NCBI GenBank assembly: GCA_002751075.1
Contig: NAOQ01000006.1
Location: 1-15,069, forward strand
DNA: 15,069 nucleotides
Direction: 5' to 3'
Source: Ichthyophonus hoferi
Lineage: Eukaryota; Opisthokonta; Ichthyosporea; Ichthyophonida; Ichthyophonidae
In this document: piece after piece, positions 8,012 to 15,069 of the stretch
Layout: the number at the start of each line of letters is the position of its first letter
Position numbering within the stretch: position 1 is the first letter of the stretch
The notes under the pieces: generated by a model
Told to the model about the DNA's origin: nothing
What the model saw: only the letters and a program-made list of their open reading frames with translations
Database searches by the model: none
Translations under genes and position numbers: made by a program

Positions 8012-8474
8012 TCAACTTCTGATTAATTGAAAAATGCATCTTAATACCGGATTAAAGGAATCGGTGATAATTCTAGTGACTTGCCCACATGCTTCGGTAT
8101 CTCCAATTGGTTTGCGAATAACAGGTAACACTTGACTTTGCTGGGTAATAATAGCTAATTGATCTAATTTGTTTTTACGACCCAGTTGTAGTGCTGGAGG
8201 AGAGGTCCTATAGAAGGCGCTTATACCACTCTCTAGGCATCTGGCTGTAGTAATTATTCCTCTGTTCTAATTCAAGGGGAATCGATGCTTTGATTCGCTT
8301 AGGTGCTAACGTGTATATGGCACACTGAGACCAATCCGTAAGGGATACTATATTACGATGTAAATAATAATTATTGTCACAATTTAATGTTAGTAGATAG
8401 TTCTCTGACTTCTGAACGAGCGAGATATCTGGACACTGATTATCGTATTCTAGTGCCAACGATAAACTAGACAT
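8012..8474 (-). CDS. Unrecognised small gene in two frames, joined in frame if a 19-nt GT...AG stretch is removed
   Basis: Seen: ATG at 8474 opens a well-behaved frame (MSSLSLALEYDNQCPDISLV at the start, ending near YYSQMPREW) that stops at 8208. A second frame then runs from the same place to a TGA at 8012, reading TSPPALQLGRKNK, later VLPVIRKPIGDTEACG and RIITDSFNPVLRC. Positions 8208-8226 on the minus strand begin GTATAA and end CTATAG. Removing them gives PREW then TSPPALQL in one frame, total 147 residues. Both halves use similar codons and look coding. No domain recognised, no signal peptide, no membrane helix. Possible readings: a genuine 19-nt intron, a single frameshift in a recently broken gene, or a sequence error. 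A (TA)n tract at 8495-8513 lies just upstream and could hold a TATA element. Confidence 0.45.
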
Positions 8475-8494
8475 TACAATAACAATGTGATGAC

Positions 8495-8513
8495 TATATA
8501 TATATATATATAT
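8495..8513. repeat. (TA)n microsatellite just upstream of the 8474 ATG
   Basis: Seen: uninterrupted alternating TA over about 19 bp, ending about 20 bp before the minus-strand ATG at 8474. It could serve as a TATA-like promoter element, though it is close to the ATG; simple-repeat origin is equally likely. Confidence 0.6.
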
Positions 8514-11100
8514 TGTGATATTGTTTAATTAACTAATCAAATACAAGGCTTTGTGTGCTACGAGTAATTTCGTTATCAGGTCGGAGTCACATATGCATAT
8601 GTGAACAGCGAGCCTTGGTTAGTTATTTCTGTTTCCATTTATACTTCCTCAATTTTTTCTTATCGTGTGTCAATTGTGGTTAACACCTGCATTTATTATT
8701 GTAAACGGGACCGATCGTAACGTTTTTTTTTTTTTTTTGGCTGAAGCAACTTACACGAATGGACAGAAACCCACTAAAATTGTCTGATCTTACCTCGAGA
8801 CTGCCCTTATTTGAATGGCTCATTACCTAAGTACGTCATCAATGTAATTGCTGGCTGGCATACAATTTATCGACAAATCAATTTTACCTGTTTAGAACGT
8901 TAATTAGTATAATTATCTCATTATCCGCTTGTTTAGTTTATCAGGACTTCGGCTAAACTACCTGTTTATTCGGAGCTAACAGTCTTGTAAGAGATTAAAT
9001 AGATAATTTCTTTACAGCATCATTTATTCTGGCTATTATTGATATGATTTGAGGTTAACAAAAATTAAAATTAAGGTACCATTTTTTAAAAACGCTATTT
9101 TCATGTGCGAAACATAAATATGAAAGGTGTCAACATTCAAGAACTAATTCATATTTGAGTTAAAATGATAGGAAATAGATTACAAAAAAATTATATATGG
9201 CAGTCAATATAAGTAAAATTTACGATAAATTATAACGTTATCAATGTAAATGCAAATAACCGTAGTACTGATGCTCAGTATGGATTTTTCAAAGCGAGAA
9301 AATTTGAAGTAGGTACTTTTATTAAGAGATTACTAAATTAAATTACTTCTGGTGTGAAAGATATACAGGCTGCCGTTGACCGTTTGCGGCCGAACACATT
9401 ATTTAGCAAGCTCAGCGGTATGCAATACTTTTTACATAATATTATTTAACAAGGCTTTTGAAAATGCTGCGACAAATTTGCAAATATTCTTCTATAGTCT
9501 GCCCACGTAAGGGAAAAATGGTGTCTATTCTCTTGAGTTTGTCTTCAACAACCCCCTTTTCCAAATGAAAACCAACTTACTCCTAAATAGTTGTATATGT
9601 AGTTAAAAAAATTATATTTCCGCCAATAAATATTTTATAAAAAAACAAATACGAAAGTTTAAAAAACAAAGGTTAGCGTTCTCTACTGAATATATATGCA
9701 GTCTGGCCGTTCATATTTAGCTATACGGAACTTTGTCAATATTTTTTCTTAAGGATGAAGAGGTGATTGCAATGTCAGATATCTGATATCTAAATATCTA
9801 AAATGTTTATCTATACATATTTTTATTTGATAGAAATTAAACGTCTAAAGCATTACCTTATATACCAAGTGTTTCTAGGATGCATTGTTTTTTTGTAAAT
9901 CTTTTTTACTTCCTCTGCATAGTTTGTTATTTTATTACGGTAGGCCCGGCATAGTAGTACTAGCCTACTGGACCACTCTCTATATCCTATTTTATTCCCA
10001 ATCCCCATTGGAGGGGATTTCCTATTACCGACTGATCAATCTTTCAATAGTTTGCACCCATTGGCCCAAGTTAAAATGCGTTTTATTTTTTGCGCTATGG
10101 CGCCGGAACCACGATCGGGTGAAGGAAAGGTAGGAGGCTAAATGATTCGCGGATGAATGATCATGCACTAGTGGCTCATTTGAGTTTTAAAACTTTCAGA
10201 ACTCCAACTACGTTGGACCCGAATTTTCCTTAATTATTTGGTTTTAGTATAGATACTATTTCAGAAATTAAGGTGCCATAAATGACTCATTTGTCTAAAT
10301 GGTTACCATGCTCACATGCAAGCGATACCTTTAATTGTAGATGTCATCGGTCTTACAGTCCAAATCTAGAATATATCTGATAGATTCGACCCGCTATTTT
10401 GTGACTCGGAAACAGAGAAGCATTTTCAAGGAAGCATTCATTTACTATATTCCAGAGTGTGTATATGTATAGGTTCTATTGGAGTATGACGAGGGATTGG
10501 CATTAGCTAATCACATTTCTCTTTATTGTGCTGGACCGATTCGCTAATAAAAATAACAACATGGCTTTTGAGATGCCTCGGCAATCTCATTTTAGCCTCA
10601 ACTTATTACTTAGAACCCAGAATGTAGTACTTCTTTAATAAGATTATGCGAATTGTTGATGTAAACCTTTCAATTCAACTAAATAATTTTATTATGTATT
10701 ATATTTATTAAAAAATTGCTTCTATAATACTTGCGGGTTGTTTTGGAGGGCAGATATCCACTATGTGGTATCAGTCTTAAAAAATCTTAATCTACGACGC
10801 CGTAGCGCAAAAACACGTCTGAAGTTCAACTAACCAATAATGGTTAATTTAACTTAACTTTAATCCTTAGATAATTGGTTTAACTAATTTATTGATCATA
10901 TTGGCCTATCAGTCATCGAAGAGATACATAAATCTGAACAGGGTCAATCAATAATGCTATATTATTATATTCTACATGCATTCTCTTTTATATTAACCGA
11001 TGTACATGTGTTACCTCAAACGCCGCAAGAAAATGTTTATGATTATTTATTAATTAATGCACATCAAATTATATTAAATTCTTTTTTGACACTGGTTAGG
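8514..11100. other. Long AT-rich stretch, no supported gene
   Basis: Scanned on both strands. Noted: an 18-bp perfect palindrome at 8587-8604, a T16 run at 8723-8738, a minus-strand ATG with ten codons ending in a consensus donor (8794-8823), a plus-strand ATG with eleven codons ending in AAG|GTAGGA (10097-10129), and an open plus-strand frame at 9885-10133 that starts at TTG. None has a recognisable domain or a phase-compatible partner exon, so none is called as a gene. No transposon ends or RNA genes were recognised. Confidence 0.4.
8587..8604. repeat. 18-bp perfect palindrome
   Basis: Seen: tcacatatgcatatgtga reads the same on both strands. It contains two CATATG boxes around a central ATGCAT. 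Could be a binding site for a dimeric factor or chance in AT-rich DNA. Confidence 0.85.
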
Positions 11101-11102
11101 AC

Positions 11103-11140
11103 GGTATATATATATATGTTATAATATATATCTACATACT
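11103..11140 (+). promoter_or_regulatory. TATA-rich tract upstream of the PDZ gene
   Basis: Seen: a tatatatatatatg run followed by ataatatatat, 25-60 bp before the ATG at 11164. Position and content would allow a core promoter, but such tracts are common here. An in-frame TAA lies in the same tract, so the reading frame cannot extend far upstream without splicing. Confidence 0.3.
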
Positions 11141-11163
11141 CACGTTGTTTCATAGTCAATCAC

Positions 11164-12621
11164 ATGACACATAGACCAGGGACTTCCTCGCAGTCATGGC
11201 GGCTACCACGACCCTTTTTTACCAGGACAGGATGGTCCAACTGTGCATACAAGCAATCACCCGCCCATTTAAGCATGCAGCCGTCTAGTACTGCTTTGAA
11301 TATAAATAGCAAATCAAATGCAAGTGACAGTTTAGTATATATCAATGAGGCAACAAGCCCTGAAATCGTGGTTGCAGGAGCAGCTTTAACATCCGACCTA
11401 AGTGACAGTCCTATAGTGACTAATAGGCAACTCACCATGACTAGATTATCAACCTCTTTAATGAACGTTGATATTAGGTTAGAAAATGGGAGTAATGATA
11501 TTCATTTGAATGGCACAGTTATTGACGGAGTCAATGTCCATATAAATGTACAACAGGAAACAAAACCAAAGCACGCCTTAACGCAATCACAACATATACT
11601 ACCTCATACACCAGGACTATTAACGTATCATAACGATAATAACAATGTTAACGTTCAGCCATTGGGGGATGTCCAGCCAGTATGTCAATATGATCAACTA
11701 CCATTGTCAGCTGTAAATGCATATCATCTAGCTGAGTCGCTCCATGAAAATATTCGTGCTAGCCATCATGTTCGTCGCACTATCGAAATAGATAGATCAA
11801 CAAGGAATACATCTTTTGGTCTCAGCCTGTGTGGGATACACGATTATATTTATGTGTCACACGTATATTTAAACTCTCCTGCTTGGAATTTAGGAATTTC
11901 TGAAGGAGATATAATTCTTAGTGCAAATGATATGGATGTACAACATTGGCCAGATATAGACCTTTATACTTATATTAATGATAGTCCTAAAGTAAAATTG
12001 GAAATATGCGACGGTGGATTACGTACGTCGCACCAAATAACTGTTGGTTTAAATACAAACAACCATAGTACCAATGCAAAACAATTGAAAGAAAATTCAA
12101 AAATATTAAGACATAGAAATCAATGTAAGATGTCCAGTATAGCCTCAGAGCCCTCAACATTTCGTGGAGATAGTTGCTCTTACGCAGAAATGATCACCAA
12201 TTCCCATACACAGACACTGATTACTCCAACCATATACATCTCTATGATGCGTACAAGTACACATAATTCCTCTTTGATTCCAGAATCATATGAAAACCTC
12301 ACAGTATCATCAATTGTCAAGCCACAGGGTGCTCGCTCGTTTGTATCAGAACATCTTGGCATGTATATAAAAAATGGAGAGATCAAATACATTCATCCGG
12401 GAGGCCCAGCAGAAAAACTGGATTTCCCTTTGGGTGCAAGAATAGTAATGGTGAATAGTCAATATGTAATGGGTACATCAGATGATGATATATATAAAGT
12501 ACTAATAACTGCATTGACAACAAGTAATAATATGCAGGGGGAAAAGAAGCCTCATCGTGATGTAGAAACAAAAAAGGTCATAATAGAATGTATCCGACAG
12601 GAACTGCTGCTAACTAGTTAA
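11164..12621 (+). CDS. Intronless 485-residue protein with two PDZ domains
   Basis: Seen: an intact ORF. Residues 1-200 are Ser/Thr/Asn-rich and probably disordered. PDZ1 spans about 203-283: strand RRTIEIDRS, carboxylate-binding loop SFGLSL (217-222), then SPAWNLGISEGDIILSAND, the usual PDZ core. Residues 284-387 form a polar linker. PDZ2 spans about 388-478: loop HLGMYI (397-402), HPGGPAEKLDFPLGARIVMV, then helix DDDIYKVL. Family knowledge: PDZ domains bind C-terminal peptides and build scaffolds at membranes and junctions. By my alignment the first residue of the second helix, His in class I domains, is Asp in both (D264, D440), which would suggest non-class-I ligands; this is inference. 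No guanylate kinase, SH3 or kinase domain. The ATG at 11164 is the first after an in-frame stop. I do not recognise a specific orthologue. Codons are mostly A/T-ending, unlike HMBS. Confidence 0.88.
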   Translation: MTHRPGTSSQSWRLPRPFFTRTGWSNCAYKQSPAHLSMQPSSTALNINSKSNASDSLVYINEATSPEIVVAGAALTSDLSDSPIVTNRQLTMTRLSTSLMNVDIRLENGSNDIHLNGTVIDGVNVHINVQQETKPKHALTQSQHILPHTPGLLTYHNDNNNVNVQPLGDVQPVCQYDQLPLSAVNAYHLAESLHENIRASHHVRRTIEIDRSTRNTSFGLSLCGIHDYIYVSHVYLNSPAWNLGISEGDIILSANDMDVQHWPDIDLYTYINDSPKVKLEICDGGLRTSHQITVGLNTNNHSTNAKQLKENSKILRHRNQCKMSSIASEPSTFRGDSCSYAEMITNSHTQTLITPTIYISMMRTSTHNSSLIPESYENLTVSSIVKPQGARSFVSEHLGMYIKNGEIKYIHPGGPAEKLDFPLGARIVMVNSQYVMGTSDDDIYKVLITALTTSNNMQGEKKPHRDVETKKVIIECIRQELLLTS

Positions 12622-12683
12622 TAAATGTATTATAAATCAAGAGTTAGATTGTTAATAGTTACCGTTAAGTAATTTTGTGTTCC

Positions 12684-12708
12684 AATAAAATTCAAGATTG
12701 AAAAAAAA
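12684..12708 (+). terminator. Poly(A) signal AATAAA with A8 run 11 nt downstream (3' end of the PDZ gene)
   Basis: Seen: AATAAA at 12684-12689, about 60 nt after the stop codon, then an A8 run at 12701-12708. The spacing is right for cleavage and polyadenylation. The genomic A-run at the expected cleavage point also resembles the tail of a reverse-transcribed copy; it is short, so this is only suggestive. A second AATAAA overlaps the stop codon (12620-12625). Confidence 0.5.
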
Positions 12709-12893
12709 CCTAGAATAATAATATAATGGTAGTTCATACATTTAAACAACTAGTAGTTACTTAGCCATATCATACCATGTTTTTATAATTCTATATTTTT
12801 AATGGGATTGGCATATATTCAGACCTGATGTAGTTATAAAGGTATATTAAAGTGTGTCGTACGATCGCTTTAGGATTTCATTTTGTATTAAAT

Positions 12894-13088
12894 ATGATAG
12901 AACTTAATAGAGAAAATATGAGCAACAAGATAGTGCTGAGCATGTTAATAATATGGTATATAGTAGCAGAGATGATAGTAGTAATTACACCTATTATTGT
13001 CGTAATGGTGTATACAACCAATTATGTGTGCAAATATATGTCGGGAATGGATTACCTTTCATCATTATTATTTGCTTGCTTGGCCTGA
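12894..13088 (+). CDS. Possible 64-residue two-helix membrane protein
   Basis: Seen: ATG at 12894, then MIELNRENMSNK and a long hydrophobic stretch (IVLSMLIIWYIVAEMIVVIT followed by PIIVVMVY), then a Cys/Tyr-containing end. Two closely spaced membrane helices are plausible. There is no recognised family, no clear promoter, and AT-rich DNA easily yields hydrophobic frames. It lies 270 bp after the PDZ gene stop on the same strand; it could be a separate small gene, part of a longer 3' UTR, or chance. Confidence 0.22.
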   Translation: MIELNRENMSNKIVLSMLIIWYIVAEMIVVITPIIVVMVYTTNYVCKYMSGMDYLSSLLFACLA

Positions 13089-13795
13089 CTTTCATGCAAG
13101 TTTACGTTATATTTGCCTAAGGGTCATAATCTATTTTCCATATTGATTAATTGTGATTAAACTTGAAAATGCAACTGTCTGGGAATGTTGATAAATGAGA
13201 GAATATAACCAACCATTATTACTACAGCCTAGTAGTTAATTTTCCGGTATGTTTATTTTAAATAAGCAACATATATGCATGAATATACGTTGTGATTAGC
13301 TTTTTATCTTACATTTTTATTCGTATTTGTATATTCGTTCTATTTACACCCACATTATTTATACACTGTACATATTATAATAATACCACTACTGTATGGA
13401 GTTAATAAGTATTATTAAGATCTTATTTTGTATTTTGTGCTATACCATGTCAAAATACTATTATAATAAGACTTTACTCTCGTACTTAGTAAGTTATTTT
13501 TTTTATATAATATTAAACTATCTATATATAAACTCACAATAGACTGCTATATTACTATGTTGTAGTCAACAAATAATTATAAAACATAACCGAATTTATT
13601 CATAAAAAAACACACTTCAAAAAAAGAGTTTTGTAAGCAACATTTGTAGTGCAAGACATTTCACCAATCATGGTACGTGGTACAATCGTCGCAGATATTT
13701 TAAGACTAATTACTAAATTATAATATGTTATTATTATTGGTAGTCTTAATGATAACCATTGGGATAACATTTCCTAACCTTCAAAACAAACAAAC
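13089..13795. other. AT-rich intergenic stretch upstream of HMBS
   Basis: No gene recognised on either strand. It contains an 8-bp inverted repeat (TAAGACTA at 13701-13708 and its complement at 13741-13748, 32-nt loop) and homopolymer A and T runs. The last ~150 bp before 13796 is the probable HMBS promoter region; no clear TATA or GC box was identified. Confidence 0.4.
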
Positions 13796-13825
13796 ATGGA
13801 AGAAAGAGATAGAGATATAATATAG
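13796..13825 (+). promoter_or_regulatory. Possible upstream ORF in the HMBS 5' leader
   Basis: Seen: ATG followed by eight codons (MEERDRDII) and TAG, ending 43 nt before the HMBS start codon. An ATG-TAG minimal frame follows near 13834. If transcription starts upstream of 13796, these could reduce translation of HMBS. The transcription start is not known from the sequence, so this is tentative. Confidence 0.25.
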
Positions 13826-13868
13826 TAAATATATGTAGTGAAATACATATATATAACTATAAAACAAT

Positions 13869-14160
13869 ATGGAGGTGAAAAGGACTATCGTGCGGGTGGG
13901 ATCACGTAAAAGTGTGCTTGCAATGACGCAAACGAGAAAGGTTGTGGGCCTGTTAGAGAAAAAACACCCACATGTAGATTTTGAAATCATCAGTATAGAT
14001 ACTCTAGGGGATAAGATCTTACATCTTGCACTGCCTAAGATTGGAGAGAAGAGTTTGTTTACAAAGGACCTGGAAGTGTTATTGGAGAAGGGTATGGTTG
14101 ACTTTGTGGTTCATTCGTTAAAGGACCTCCCCTCTGAGTTGCCTGAGGGTATGACTATAG
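13869..14160 (+). CDS. HMBS: Hydroxymethylbilane synthase (porphobilinogen deaminase), first coding exon, partial gene
   Basis: Role: joins four porphobilinogen molecules to hydroxymethylbilane, the third step of haem synthesis, in the cytosol. Seen: 97 codons plus one base from ATG at 13869 to a donor TAG|GTGGGT. Motifs in order: VRVGSRKS (8-15, binding the dipyrromethane cofactor and substrate), GDKIL (47-51), [13 protein letters not shown] (57-69), and VVHSLKDLP (80-88), whose K85 and D86 correspond to human K98 and the catalytic D99. The exon ends at EGMTI, matching human PGFTI, so it covers roughly the first third of domain 1. The remaining ~240 residues, including the cofactor cysteine, are beyond the right edge. 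A later donor, GG|GTAGTT, is possible but poorer. The start is well set: only a few residues precede the VRVGSRK core, as in the human erythroid form. Codons are richer in G/C endings (GTG, CTG, GAG, AAG) than in the PDZ gene. Confidence 0.95.
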
Positions 14161-15069
14161 GTGGGTAGTTTGGTAGTGTATAAAGTCGAGATGGAAGAAC
14201 CACCTCAACTTTGTGTTTTTGGTTGATATTGTACCTTGAATATTATGTTGTTTTGTGTTTAATGGGAGGATGTGAAGGTGTGAATGATGGGTGATGGATA
14301 CTGTTTCACCCCGTCCTCTTACTGTATTATTCTTCTTTTATAATTATTATTTACCCTGGCTCCACGATACCGTCTACTAGCACCATTACTATACAAAGAC
14401 TCAAAGACGGATTATAGTTCTTACATACCTGCAATGTTCATATTTAATTATAAAACCCCACTGGTGTTTTCATACAATTATACCAAATGAAAAGGTAAAA
14501 CAGTCTACATTCATTAGTGTTTTCAAAGCCTAACAATACACACGATAAACAGAATCGAGTGAAAAAATAAATATGAGAAGGGATAGTAACGTACATAGAG
14601 TATTTCTTGCAGCCTTTATCATTATTAGCAGGCCCTGACCTTGGTTTACTTGCTACTTCATCCGTCAATATATTTATATTATTATTTTTCTCTTTCCAGT
14701 TTTCTCGTTTTCTTTATAGAGTATATATTTAATCTGGTACCCCTCGGTTCAACTCTTTTTTTTCCTTTCAATTCCTGTTACGGCCTCTCCTCTTCCTCTC
14801 CTTTTCTTCTTTCACTCTATCTTTTCTTTCAGTCATAAAATAAAACTCTCTCCTATTCCCCTACGAATCATATTTCTTTATTAATAGCCATTTCAGGCTA
14901 AAAGGGTTAAAACAGTATGTAAGATCGAAGGAATATCGTGCGAGTGGGTCACACAGCTATTTCTAATTTCATTATATTATAAAGATAAAAGAACAATCTA
15001 GCCCTGTTAATTATAGCTTGCTATTGGATACAAATTATGAATAGGAGGAGGAAGGTACAGTCTGTATGC
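14161..15069 (+). other. HMBS intron 1 (coding), 3' end beyond the window
   Basis: Starts GTGGGT. Contains a long pyrimidine-rich tract at about 14680-14832 ending TTTCTTTCAG, a good acceptor in form. The sequence after it does not encode the expected HMBS continuation (a motif like AICKRENPHD), so it is probably not the true acceptor. Minus frame 14444-14668 and plus frame 14641-14838 have no recognised domain. The relic at 14909-14953 lies in this intron. Confidence 0.6.
14909..14953 (+). pseudogene. Relic duplicate of the HMBS start region
   Basis: Seen: aaaacagtatg followed by a segment ending ggaatatcgtgcgagtggg aligns without gaps to 13861-13900 (aaaacaatatg and ggactatcgtgcgggtggg), about 78% identical over 40 bp. 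After one single-base gap the match continues briefly through tcac. The match covers the last bases of the 5' leader and the first ~11 codons. In the copy the ATG is followed directly by TAA, so it cannot encode HMBS. Similarity ends near 14953, before the GSRKS codons are complete. Most likely a decayed local duplication. Confidence 0.6.

Noticed and set aside
8723-8738. T16 run, possible poly(A) tail of a minus-strand retrocopy
   Set aside because: No coding remnant or target-site duplication seen beside it; homopolymers are common here.
9885-10133. 82-codon plus-strand frame, and an internal MAPEPRSGEGK mini-exon with donor at 10129
   Set aside because: The long frame starts at TTG with no domain. 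The mini-exon has a fair donor but no matching acceptor; its phase does not fit the PDZ ORF.
11160-12571. Minus-strand frames at 11160-11438, 12180-12392 and 12383-12571
   Set aside because: Antisense shadows of the PDZ gene.
14680-14838. Pyrimidine tract ending TTTCTTTCAG as the acceptor of HMBS exon 2
   Set aside because: No frame after it resembles the expected HMBS continuation, and stops follow at once in two frames.

Overview
The window is animal-like (opisthokont, most likely an invertebrate or early-branching metazoan) nuclear DNA, AT-rich and intron-rich. Evidence: spliceosomal exons of a TBC1D12/TBC1D14-type Rab-GAP, a metazoan-style hydroxymethylbilane synthase first coding exon, and a two-PDZ-domain protein. 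No bacterial operons, CRISPR arrays, rRNA, convincing tRNA or viral/retroelement genes were seen. I cannot name the species.

Left part (1 to about 4,960): the 5' portion of a minus-strand TBC1D12/14-like gene. Six candidate exons were found by reading splice sites by eye. They run from a Ser/Pro-rich 5' exon (ATG at 4481), through two linker exons and two coiled-coil exons, to the start of the TBC (Rab GTPase-activating) domain at 117-223; the rest of the domain lies off the left edge. The introns are packed with tandem repeats (4-, 21-, 23- and 36-bp units), which produce most of the long but meaningless open frames there.

Middle part (about 5,000 to 13,750): more evenly AT-rich, with few tandem repeats and AT-ending codons. 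It holds a minus-strand single-exon ORF for an unrecognised 209-residue membrane protein (5712-6341), a minus-strand small gene whose two halves join in frame only if a 19-nt GT...AG stretch is removed (8012-8474), an intact 485-residue plus-strand protein with two PDZ domains and no introns (11164-12621), and a weak small two-helix membrane ORF (12894-13088). Long stretches here hold nothing I can identify.

Right part (13,790 to the end): the first coding exon of HMBS (porphobilinogen deaminase, haem pathway, plus strand) and the start of its first coding intron. About 1 kb downstream, inside that intron, lies a decayed copy of the first ~40 bp around the HMBS start codon.

I see no coherent new multi-gene system. 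The most useful second-look items are the 19-nt intron-like stretch, the frame ambiguity in the TBC gene linker exons, the HMBS start-region duplication, the intronless PDZ gene, and the change in sequence character at about 5 kb and 13.8 kb.
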